From assembly GCA_020726505.1 (NCBI GenBank), contig JAHLEZ010000003.1, forward strand, positions 806,001 through 870,000: DNA of 64,000 bases. The letters are read 5' to 3'. The translations under genes were made by a program, and so were the position numbers. Below, piece after piece: positions 10,534-21,000 of the stretch (positions within the stretch are counted from its first letter, which is position 1; each line of letters starts with the position of its first letter). Below the pieces are notes generated by a model. That model saw only the letters and a program-made list of their open reading frames with translations, did no database searches and had not been told where the DNA came from. Origin of the DNA: Leptodontidium sp. MPI-SDFR-AT-0119 (Eukaryota; Ascomycota; Leotiomycetes; Helotiales; Leptodontidiaceae).

Positions 10534-12085
10534 CTATTGCATTTTCTTGCCATTCCCATTTGTATGTGAATGGCCATGATCGTGGTCGTGGTCATGGTCA
10601 TGCTCTTCGGGTTCTGGGCTTTCTCTTGGGCTAACGTCTCCACTGATGAACTCGTCAAACAGAGTCGATGAAGCGTCATCCTTGGGTACGAATCGGATCT
10701 TGATGCGGCGAACACCTCGTACTTTCGATCCGACGGTCTCTCTAACACCCTCCTCAACCTCTCTAACATCTTCAACTGTCCAAGATTTCGGTACTGCAAG
10801 TTGTAGGTCTACCAGGTAGTTCTGTCCCGACTTGACACCCTCGACTTCTCGAAGCTCGACTTGTGTCCCGTCTCTAATTGTTTCGAAGCTCAATGCCGTA
10901 GCTTTCCTTACGGATGCCTTGACTTCGTCGTCTATGCCCTTGTCTGCCAATTCGTATAGTGCCGAAACGGTATTTCCCCAACCAGCTTTAATGACCAACA
11001 ACGAAATCAAGAAACCTCCAACTGGATCCAGCCATGCAGCCTCGTGTAAGAAATTGGCGCCTAGAATAGCGAAGAGGGTTACGATTCCAGTGAGAGAATC
11101 GACTCGGTGGTGGATGGCATTCGAGGCTAGGACGGAGGATTTTCGTTCTTTGGCTACTTTCATAGCTGGGAGAGAGTTAGCATGGACGATTGCCTCAGGG
11201 GAAAGCAGTGCACTTACTCGCTTGATACAGCCATTCCTTCAAGATCACTGTTCCTGCAGCAAGCCAGGCGGCATGTATACTCGGTCCAGCGGCTCCATGG
11301 CTGTGACCATGACTATGGCCGTGTGCATGAGCAGCAGCCTCCGCAGCAGCATGGGCATCAAGAAAGAAGTGCGCATAGAGAATCTCGCAGCTGTTCAAAC
11401 ACATGAAGCAGCCTCCAAAAAGCAGCATCCCACTGACTCCCAAAGAACCCAAACTCTCCACCTTTCCAAAACCAGTAGGAAAGAGTGCTGTAGGTGGTTT
11501 CAAACTCCAGGAAACCGTCGCCAGGGTTAGAATATCGCTGGCCAGATCTGTCAGACTGTGCCATGCATCTGCAATCATGGACTGTGAGTTGAAGGCGTAT
11601 CCACCGACTCCCTTGGCGATTGCCATGCCCAGGTTGGAGTAGAGACCGATTCGCGTGATCCGCACGCCTGCGTCGTTCTTGTTCTTCGAGGTGAGGTAGG
11701 TATTGTCATGGTGGTGGTGATGTGAGTGCCCGGCGTGGGAGCGCGTCTGGGTGGTAGTAAGTGCAGCCATTGGACGGAGGGGAGTGCTGAAGTTGTAAGT
11801 GCTGGCGAAAGATTGAAACTTTGGAAAGGATTGTCGAGGGGAGTTGCCCTTTAATATGGAAGTGAAGGAGAGTGAATCGAGAGCGGAAGACTGAAGGATT
11901 CTGTACTGCTGTTGTGATTGTGATTGATGTGTCCTTCTCACACTCAGCCTTAAGGCGAGTGCGACTGCGACAGGCCTGGATGTTAAGCGCGCCGCCCCGG
12001 ATGTCGAGGGGCAGTGAAAAGGCATTGAGAACTTCAAGCAGTCTAGGGATCGGAGGGAAGGGCCAAAGCCGGGGTGGAAAGACAA
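10534..12085 (-). CDS. MMT1: Mitochondrial cation diffusion facilitator (MMT1/2-like iron transporter)
   Basis: The model is complement(join(10534..11165,11218..12085)), 499 aa, with a 52-nt intron. The N-terminal 120 residues are basic and Ser/Arg-rich, with no transmembrane segment, as expected of a mitochondrial targeting region. A downstream start at MPFHCPS (residue 21) is also plausible. The CDF membrane domain starts about residue 145 (RIGLYSNLGMAIAKGVGG). It carries the two paired metal-site motifs, HSLTD after DAW in TM2 and HHRVD in TM5. A His-rich cytosolic-type loop lies between (AHAHGHSHGHSHG), and a soluble C-terminal CDF domain follows (IRDGTQVELREVEGVK). A second His/Asp cluster ends the protein (EEHDHDHDHDHGHSH). 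MMT proteins move iron across the mitochondrial inner membrane in yeast. Metal specificity here is inferred from family, so zinc is not excluded. Confidence 0.87.
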
Positions 12086-12408
12086 GGACGAGACCTCTGA
12101 CAGGTCAAGCCTGCAACGGGACGCGTGTATAGAGACGCTGGCATGAAAATTGTAGGAGAAAATCTATATATCTAGGAGAGCCAAGGGGGGTGGGAAACGT
12201 ATCCCAATGACGAACAAATTTATTTTGGTTTGACGATTGAGAATGGGATGGGAGGGGATGGGCTGGGCTGGGCTCGGTGGGCTAGGGGGTCGGTCATCCA
12301 GGGTAGGGTCCGGTCCGCATGTAGGTAGGCAGGCAAGTGGGAAGGTATTGTATGGATTGTATGGTATCATTTTGGTATGGCATGGGCTTGGATGGGGCTT
12401 TGAATCTT

Positions 12409-12515
12409 GAGACTCGAACCACCGAGCCACTGAGCCACTCAGTCCTCGGCCATTTCGAAGCCTTTTACAGTAGCATGCTGGGTGTGCATGGCCGAGGACT
12501 GCGGCTCGGTGGTTC
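12409..12515 (-). repeat. Foldback element with tRNA-like A and B boxes
   Basis: Two inverted arms are visible. Left arm 12416-12428 pairs with 12503-12515 (13 bp), and 12440-12453 pairs with 12488-12501 (14 bp). The 11 nt at 12429-12439 bulge on the left, and the loop is about 34 nt (12454-12487). On the minus strand, TGGCTCAGTGG (12427-12437) fits the pol III A-box/D-arm consensus. GGTTCGAGTCTC (12409-12420) fits the B-box/T-arm. They are only about 6 nt apart, so there is no room for an anticodon arm and this is not an intact tRNA. It could be a tRNA-derived foldback, a SINE head or a decayed tRNA pair. It lies between the divergent transporter and sirtuin genes (12086-12828), where no protein gene is seen. 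Confidence 0.55.
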
Positions 12516-12828
12516 ACGGGGCATGGCACTGTCTAGCCCTCTCTGGGTCTTTTCCACCTTCACTCTAATGGCTGACATACGATTTGTTGATTTCGCCCCG
12601 AAGTTTTGACCGATTCAAGATGCTTGTTAACTGTTACTAAGCTTGCCTCATCAGCCGCAGTGGAGGTGGACTGTGAATGTCTGTGCAAGTGGACGAAACA
12701 GACGCCTCTCGATAGCGGGGAGTGAAAGTACGCGAGGAACTCGTCATGACGCGAATACCTTCATCTACCAACCCCAGCAAGCTCCATCTTTAAGCTTCTC
12801 CACGAATGTTCCACCAAGCAAATCCTCG

Positions 12829-14061
12829 ATGAAAAAACTCCCCTTCATGCGAATCCCCTACACGGGCCCTTTGCCTGCTCCAAATATAATCCCACGGAAC
12901 GCGAATACCATCACTGGGGCCATCGCCGCCCTCTCAAAATTCCTCACGGCCCCACCATCCCCCAGGCTGCTGCGGCAAGATGATGTTGCAGACCCTGCCT
13001 CGACGGTGATACTATCTGGAGCTGGAATCTCTGTCGCTTCGGGATTGGCGGATTACAGAGGCACGAATGGCACATATAGAGTCAACAAGACATACCGTCC
13101 TATCTATTATCATGAGTTTCTAGCAAGCCATGAGGCGAGAAAGAGGTATTGGGCTCGGAGTTTCCTGGGTTGGACGAATCTACACAAAGCCAGACCGAAT
13201 CCTGCACACTACGCCATCAAGCATCTTGGAGAACTGGGACTTGTTCGAAGTGTTGTCACGCAGAATGTTGATTCTTTCCATTCGACGGCGCATCCTGAGC
13301 TTCCGACTCTTGAACTCCATGGGTATCTGCGGGCCTTGACCTGTGTTACTTGCCACAATGATCTACCTCGAGAAGCGTTCCAGGAATCGTTGGCGAGATT
13401 GAATCCGGCTTGGGCGGCGTTTTTGCTGGAAGCAATTGAGTCTGGGGCATTGGATACTGAGAATCCGGATGAGAGAAGGGCAAAGGGAATGAAAACAAAT
13501 CCGGATGGAGATGTTGACTTGCCCGGAGCACCATATACCACCTTTCGATACCCAGCATGTCCACATTGCCTGGCAAATCCGCCGATCGCTGGAGATGGGA
13601 CGCAGACGATTGTTGAAGTTGATGAGGAAGGTGCTTGGAAATCGACGAGTACCGCTGGGATATTGAAACCTGCCGTGGTAATGTTCGGAGAGAGCATAGC
13701 TAGCAGAGTGAAGGAGGCTGCGGAACAAGCAATCGATGGATCGGGAAGGCTTCTGATTATGGGGACTTCTCTCGCGACTTATTCTGCATGGAGACTTGCA
13801 AAACGAGCCAATGAAAGGGGTATGCCCATTGGAATATTGAATCTTGGAGGAGTGAGGGGAGAAAATGCATTCTTTCAGAAGTTGCCAATGGGCCAGTCTG
13901 GAGAATCTGGTGTTCGTATCGAACTGGGAACTGACAAAGTCCTTCCCGGACTGGTTGACCAGTTGAGGCGCACTGGCTTGGCTCAGTCCAAGTCCCAGAG
14001 ATCAGACGCTGCCCACGAGGAGCATTCCAACAGTAGAGTGTTCAAAGATATGCTATCATAG
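12829..14061 (+). CDS. Sir2-family NAD-dependent deacylase (SIRT4-like, class II)
   Basis: A single exon of 410 aa. Sirtuins remove acetyl or related acyl groups from lysine using NAD. The Rossmann/NAD motif is GAGISVASGLADYRG (residues 64-78). The NAD-ribose motif TQNVD starts at 144. The catalytic His is H164 (ELHG). Zinc cysteines are C172/C175 (CVTC) and C244/C247 (CPHC), and the C-terminal binding motif is GTSLATYSAW. The GAGIS-VASGLADYRG pattern and the long zinc module resemble SIRT4-type enzymes, which are usually mitochondrial. The first in-frame ATG is used; its leader is basic with Pro but is not a textbook presequence. The open frame continues upstream to 12643, where a CTAAC-like branch and a CATCAG acceptor (about 12632-12654) occur, so an unseen 5' exon is possible. 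It converges on the next gene with only 48 nt between stop codons. Confidence 0.88.
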   Translation: MKKLPFMRIPYTGPLPAPNIIPRNANTITGAIAALSKFLTAPPSPRLLRQDDVADPASTVILSGAGISVASGLADYRGTNGTYRVNKTYRPIYYHEFLASHEARKRYWARSFLGWTNLHKARPNPAHYAIKHLGELGLVRSVVTQNVDSFHSTAHPELPTLELHGYLRALTCVTCHNDLPREAFQESLARLNPAWAAFLLEAIESGALDTENPDERRAKGMKTNPDGDVDLPGAPYTTFRYPACPHCLANPPIAGDGTQTIVEVDEEGAWKSTSTAGILKPAVVMFGESIASRVKEAAEQAIDGSGRLLIMGTSLATYSAWRLAKRANERGMPIGILNLGGVRGENAFFQKLPMGQSGESGVRIELGTDKVLPGLVDQLRRTGLAQSKSQRSDAAHEEHSNSRVFKDMLS

Positions 14062-14109
14062 AATAGCCGTATATATTGTACAAATTGTATACAACCCAAT
14101 CATAGAATT

Positions 14110-14767
14110 CTAATAGAACCCAGATGGAGCTTTCGACTTCGGTTTTTCGGCAGGAGGTTCTTTCGGGGTTGTAACTTCTGGTTTCGCGGCATTCGATTCC
14201 TCGAGATTCCGGCCATGTTTCGGTTTACTCTTCCGTGACTGTTCCCAGGCCTGGTCTTCTTTCTCAATCTCTTGTAGAACTATTGCATCAAATCAGAAAC
14301 ATCCTCGGCAAAGTGAAGCAAGGAAGCATCATACCCTCTTCCCATTCCTTCTCCCTCACAGCATCACCGGTCCCCAGCAACCCCTCAACATCAACATCCT
14401 CCCCCTTTTGAATCCTCTCAATAATCTCCTTCAACAGTCCAATGCGCGCATCGGCCCTGCGACTGAACGCCGCGAATTCATTCCGTAGTGCGATCATCTG
14501 GATAGACATCGATCCAATGAGCAAGAATATCACTATGAAGAAGGTTGCGGGGTTCCATTCTTTCGATTTGACTTTCCTCTTGAGAGCTGCGGTTGGAGAG
14601 CTCTTTCGGAGAGGTTTCGGGATCATACTGAGCCAGAATGAGGTTTGCGTGACATTGGGTGAAGCTGAGTAGGGTCTGGTGAGAGGGAGGGCTCGTGGAA
14701 AGGGGACGAGTGCTGTGCGGAGGGTGGGAGGCGCGAGAAGGATTCGACGGAGCATTGTTGCCCTCAT
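14110..14767 (-). CDS. Small mitochondrial membrane protein (DUF5321-type)
   Basis: The model is complement(join(14110..14279,14335..14767)), 200 aa, with a 55-nt intron (GTATGA...TAG). I favour the start giving MRATMLRRILLAPPTLRT, an amphipathic Arg-rich mitochondrial presequence; an upstream in-frame ATG at 14833 would add 22 residues. A transmembrane helix (FFIVIFLLIGSMSIQMIA) follows a KSKEWNPAT motif. A conserved-looking charged helix comes next (FAAFSRRADARIGLLKEII), then a hydrophilic Lys/Pro/Glu-rich tail ending PSGFY. This arrangement recalls the fungal DUF5321 family, which has no assigned biochemical role; I give that name from memory of the family pattern, with moderate confidence. 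The 295-nt head-to-head spacing with separase suggests a shared bidirectional promoter. Confidence 0.8.
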
Positions 14768-15062
14768 GATTGTTAGAATACCGACTGAATACAAGTTAAA
14801 ATGCGACGGTCTTGAGCAGGTGAGCTTGGACAACTGAAGTTCTAAATTCTTGAAGACGGGACGGATTAAGGTTCGCGCCGATCAAGGCGTTGCCGTGTCA
14901 ACATCAATCCAAGGAAAACATGCATCCGCTCTGCATGATCAAAGTCGCGATAGGGTATCTACTTGTAAAACAATATTGCTCTTTTGCATCCTGGCTCAGT
15001 CTTTGTATAATGTCTAATCGCCAATAGCAGCAGACGATTCTTTTCCAGTGACCGCTATCATC
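14768..15062. promoter_or_regulatory. Divergent promoter of the DUF5321-type gene and separase
   Basis: The two start codons are 295 nt apart on opposite strands. TTCGCGCC at 14872-14879 equals GGCGCGAA on the other strand and resembles E2F/SBF-MBF type cell-cycle elements. That would suit a mitotic protease gene, but a single 8-mer is weak evidence. No clear TATA box is apparent. Confidence 0.4.
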
Positions 15063-18000
15063 ATGGCTTCTCTACAAACAACTGCCGACTCGATTCGGAG
15101 TGCTGTTGCTTCAGCATCAACATGTACGCCCGCGACTGTCATCGCTCTCAGCGAGCTCTTATTACCGAAATCAGAGGCCCAAAATACGACCGCCCCCAAT
15201 GCGAAGAAGCCCGTGAAGGCTGCTGCGGCTTCCAAGCAGAAAAATACTAGAACACCTGCGGCGAAGACTAAGACGAAGAAGATTGTGGTGGAAAGTGAGG
15301 ATCATGGAGATGGAGAAGGAGAGCAATTGTCACCGAAGGAGAGGTCGATTCTGGCAACGGAGGTTATCAATGCCACCCTCAAGTCTCTCAGTGAAGCCAT
15401 CAAAGCTCCAGCGCCAGGTCCAGTCCGACGACAAGCATCTTCGAAAGACTTAGTGAAATCATCAGCCAGGAAAGCACTTCGACGATCGAATTCCTTGCCC
15501 CAATCACCGCTACAGCCACGTTCCCTGAATCGAGTCACGAGTTCCCCGGATATATCTTTCAGACATAGCAGGTCTTCTTCTTCGGCTTCTATAACTTCCT
15601 CGGGACATCGATCGGTTGCTGAATGCGCCAGGGTAGCTTTCTCATGTCTGCGGACTTTACAAGGTGCCAAAACACCTGGAGTGGATCTACCGCCTCTCCA
15701 GTTGGAAAATGGCATGTCTGTTTTGGTTGGAAAGTTGGTATCATTGAGTTTGGATGACTTGGCCATTAAGGAATTACGGATATTGAAACGACGACTGGAT
15801 TCTGGAGATGGTGGGAAGAAAGGTCCTGGAGCGAAGGCAATTGCGGCGTCGACAACGCAGACGTTAGCGGAATTGTTGGATTTTGGAAATGCGGAATTTT
15901 CTGGAGCGAAACTTGGACTCGTCATTACTTCTCAATTACAGGTTCTACGACTTATGACTTCTTGCCGGAAACCGAAGGTCATTGAGGAGGGCTTCGAGAT
16001 CTTGCACACTGAGCACTCGTCATCACCGACGAGGTTACTCCTCTTAGCTGCCAAGGATTCCAAGGATCAGAGACAAACAGACAAGATTGTCAGACAGATA
16101 CAGACTCTTTCGGAAATCCTGCTCTCACTATGCCCAAGCATCTCTACGGCCGATGATGCTCTTGCTTTGGAGAGCCGACTCAGTGTGTCCCCTGAAGTAT
16201 CGATTCAAATACAGACTCTAGCTCTACACAACAGATTTCTCTGGTGGGGTCTTGCAGGGCACAAAGGCGACCAATCCAAGGAAATTCTCGACCCCTTTCT
16301 TCGATGCCTCTCAGCATTTGCTCGCCGGAGCCAGAATGGCCCACTCAAGACTTACCAGGTAGCAGCTCTAGCTATGACGGACATCCACACCCTTATCTCG
16401 GATTGTTCTGATTCTCGACCACGTGCACTTAGAACGACCCTGGCTGGTATATTCAGATTGCTGAGTTCCCTCTCGAAGGAGGCCGATGCTATGAACGAGG
16501 CTGTAAATTGGACCGTCGAATGGCAAAAGACACTTGATCCCAGTGTTGACTCGGATGCCAAACGATGTTCTGTGCTGGCGAGATTGGTTGCATTGAAACT
16601 CCGAGACCCTTCCAGTGATCCCAAAGACGAAGAAGTATTGCTCTCCCTCCTGGAAGAGTTGGAACGACCATTCAAAGGAGAATCTTCGGAAATCGACGAG
16701 TTAATGACCGAGATTTCCGGTGTGAGACGATCAGCCATATCCATCCTTGCTCAGTACAGAACATCTGCTGGACCAAACTCCAAGGGCCAATTGTCAGATG
16801 GTATGCGTCAGATGTGTGAATCTGTAGTTTTCCTCTTGCCACGACTGTCTCTCCGGTACCTTGGAAACCCGCCCGACGTCAAATCTGCCACCAAGGACAT
16901 TCTTCGCTACGAACAACGACGACAATTTATCAGCAAACCGGCTCTCCATGCAATCGATTCGGCATTGTTTCTTGTAAAAATGCTTGTTGGGGAGGGACGG
17001 GCAACGTGGGACTTGGTGGACTCGAAACTACAGGATTGTCTGTTGCTCAGTGACAGACTCGACTCAAGCTCGGGTGATATTATTGTTTACGACGGATCGA
17101 CTTCAGCATCATATCATGTCAGGATATCCAACCTTTACTACACTCAGTATCTCAACATGAGACGGAATCCCGAGGGCGTGAAGGAGGGCCAACAGATGAG
17201 AGCCTTGCGGAGGTCCATTGACAGTATTCGGCAAAGACCACAGCAGGAGCGGAGAACAGCCCAATTCTCGACAAAACTAGAACGGATGGCTGAATATTGC
17301 AAGACGACATCTCGATATGATGAGTTGTTCCAGACTCTGTTGACATTGCGAGATGAGTTGATAAGCGACGGGGCTCTTAGCCTTGTTGTGGAAAAAGCTG
17401 CCTGTCAGTCACCAAAATTCGTTTGGAATGACGATGATGTGGCATCAGTACTGGGTCGAACTGTACACACTCTCTTGAAGGTTCAGCTGCGTTATCTCAA
17501 GGCTTCAACCTCGACTCAACTAGTGAATGAATCCTGGACCACCGAAGAAAAAGGGGCTGTGCTTGAACACCAACTTGATTTGTTTTCCACCCAACCAGCC
17601 GAGACTGGCCCCGCCGAGAGTCTTGTATCCAGCATTTTCAACCAACTTTTATCTGTATACGACCAGGACGAATTTCCAATACGGAGGCTGAGAGTTCTGA
17701 TCCGCCGCTTGACCTTGGATGTGGAAGACGATTCTGTGAGGGAAATCTTTCAAACTGAGCTCCAGAGCTCTCGTCTTGCCAGAGTTGATGGACGTGGGAC
17801 AAAAGATGGGGGCCTCCAGGGCTATCTGAACCATTACAGAAGTCTAGCAGCAACAATACTGGAGTTGGCTGAGGATGTACCCAAGCTAGAGATCTTAAAG
17901 CAAGGTCTTGCAACATGGTTTTCCATCCGGTCACAATGCCCAAATCTCACTGACTTCGAAAAGCAAGTTGAGGATGTACCCGGCTTACTAGCTCACTTGA

Positions 18001-21000
18001 ACACTATTGGAGATTACTTGCAAATGAAGGGGTTGGACACAGTTCGGATTTCGGTTCTACGGTTGATTGCTGAAATCAATGAATTTGGCGACAACGTCTC
18101 GATCCCGGATGATCTTGTTCTGAGTTTTGCCTACCTGGGATCGCAGTGGCTTCAGCTTGGATACTCTGGAAAGGCTGGATTGGCGTTTGATCGAGCTATG
18201 GTGTACGCTGTTCGAAATGGGGTAACCTCATATGCTACGCTGCAATTGCATCTTTCGCATTGCCAATACTTGCTAGCTATTGGTAACTTCGACAAGGTGT
18301 ACGTATCAACCTGGAGTAGAAAGGTTATGGAGCTAACAACTCACAGGGAAGAAAATCTGGCAACTGCTCAAGCCATGTACGCCGAAGAGAAAGACCACAT
18401 GCCTAGATCAAGGTCAACAACAGCATTGCAGCAAAGGACCAAGATGAACCTCTTGGTCTCTAATGCTTTCATGGTCTACTCTGTCCTGGCCCTGGAGCGA
18501 GGCTCGGCTCATATCGCTCTCAGCCATGCGAAACAATCTGTGAGACTCGTGCGACGTGCCTGGACAAACATCGAGGAGCAAGCCCGAAGGAAATCAAGTT
18601 CATCGGATTCTAGCACAAAGACCGACGTAGAAAAATTGACGGAAGATGTTTCCCACCTGAGCATGTCGACTATCACCGTTCCCACCAAGTCCATGGGCGA
18701 CCAAGTCTGCTCTGGGTCCAACTTCTGGGCTTTGATCACCCCCCTATTCCGGAGTCTCAACCATCTTTCCAGCATCTTTGCCCATCACGGCATGTTCCAA
18801 GAAACAGTCTACTACGCCGAGCAGGCGCACAAGCTTGCCCAGGAGGTTGGATCGGAAGCACACCTAGCCATGGCCTCAGCGTCCTTGGGAAGCACTTGGC
18901 TCAAAGCAGGTGTTCTGGATCGTGGTTCTGAACTCCTGATGGAGGCAAAGAAACTCTGCGCCAAAATCGACAAGAGCCGGGACACAGCACTTCTTACATA
19001 CCACCTTGGAAATATGCATGGCCTCCTTGGAGAGCGTGATCAAGAAATCTCAGCGTATGCCGAGGCCGAAGAGACGATCAAAAGTATTGGCATGGTGGAT
19101 TACATCAACAATTTGGAGAAGGCGACCGATCCTTCTGATCAATATGGCGGACTGGAGGAGAAAATGGCACAATTGACTCTTACCAAACGAAAAGTACCAG
19201 TCGCCAGAAAGGCTCCAGCTCGCGCGAAAGCCGTCGTCAAACGCAAAACTACAACCAGAGCAAAGTCCCCGATTGAGGTTGTTGCTTCTGTCGCTGAAGA
19301 ATGCCCTCAACTCACATCCTTAACATCAATGATTATCCGACAGAAAGCTCGAGCTCTCATCTTTACAAAGAAGTTTACAGAAGCTCTGGCAATACTACAG
19401 AGTATAGATAGCGGCCATCTCTCCCAACTCGAGGCAGTCGACCACGGCCTTGCAATGGCTAAACAATTTCTCTTTCACAGCTTGGAACAGATGAATGCAG
19501 ACCCAGTTTACTCCGTTTTGCAGGACTCCACGATATCATTCCCCTCTGTAGCAGGTCTGGCCAAAGCCGAGAAACACGGAGATAGACTTTCTGTGGTAAA
19601 GGTTTCTCCCCCAAGGATAGGTCAGGCCGCGAGAGGCAGTAGAGAGCGTGCTGGATCGAAGAGCCCTGTCCCGGACAGCTTCTTCGACAAATTACGCCAG
19701 GCCCAAGAGCACTTGACTGACATTCAATCCATGGCTGTCGCTGTAGCACCTTTGTCTGTAGTGCATACTGCATCTGCACTGCTGAACAGTGTTGCAATTT
19801 TGCTCTCTGCTGCAGGCCAGGTTAAGGGTAGGTCACTTGCTCATCCAGGGCTTGCAAGTTCTTCAATTGGTATGAGATTTCCTAACTGTTTGATCTGCTT
19901 ATTGCTAACGGATATAGAAAATGCGAGAACCCTTGCCCTCCGACGGGAGCGGAAGGCTATTCGAGGTGACCCCACAGAATTGAGATTGGACGAGTTGTCC
20001 TGGCCAAAGCTACCTTCCAGCGACCCTAGGAGATCCAGCATGGGATATACTTCCGACCTATCCAGATTCCAGAGAGATTACGTCGATATCATTCCCAAAC
20101 CGTGGACAGTCGTTTCTATTTCCTTGAGCGACAGCCGACAGGAGTTATCGATTACGAAACTACAAGCTGGGCATAGCCCGTTTGTTCTTCGCTTGCCACT
20201 TGGACGACACAACTCTATGGATGCAGACGAGGAGGTGTTTGGCTTCGAGCAAGGTCAGGCCGAGCTACTGGAGATCATCGAAATGGCAAATGAGAGTGCT
20301 CACGATGCCATTGGCATGACAGGTCGTGAAGCCAAGACCGCCTGGTGGGATGAGCGAGAGGGCTTGGATTCGCGATTGAGAGACCTTCTTGAGAATATTG
20401 AGAAGGTATGGCTAGGAGGCTTCACGGGAATATTCTCTCAACACGCACGACGACCAGAGCTACTTGCTCGCTTCCAGAAATCATTTCAGAATATCCTTGA
20501 TAGGCACCTTCCCTCTCGACGCAAGACAGGCAGAAAAGCCGCTGGGCCGCGCATCACATTGGATTCCAGAATCTTAGATTTGTTCATTGGACTTGGCGAT
20601 GCTTCGGATGAGCAATGCGACTTTTCGGAGCCTTTGACTGATCTGCTTTACTTTGTTGTCGACGTCCTTCAATTCCATGGAGAACTCAATGCCTACGCCG
20701 AAATAGATTTCGACTCCATTGTGATTGAGATGCACGATGCACTACGTGGCTACTACTCGGCAGTCCATGCATCAGGACAAGTCGATGAAGGACGACACAC
20801 CATCTTGGTTTTGGACAAGGCGTTGCATTCTTTCCCTTGGGAATCTTTACCGTGTATGGATGGCCTCGCCGTGTCCCGCCTACCATCCCTTGGATGTCTA
20901 CGAGAGAGGATCCTCACTCAGCAAAAGGAAGTCGTCGAGGATGCTCCAGAAGGCCACTATATTAGCCGCTCAAACGCATCCTACATCCTCAACCCGGGCG

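Noticed and set aside
12409..12437. Intact tRNA gene
   Set aside because: A- and B-box words are present, but the roughly 6-nt gap leaves no anticodon arm and no acceptor stem pairs around them.
12164..12529. Minus-strand ORF across the foldback
   Set aside because: Its composition reflects the inverted repeat and C-rich flank. It has no splice context or family resemblance.
12643..12828. Sirtuin start at the first open codon of the frame
   Set aside because: The frame opens with TTG, not ATG, and the first in-frame ATG is at 12829. An upstream exon remains possible but unproven.
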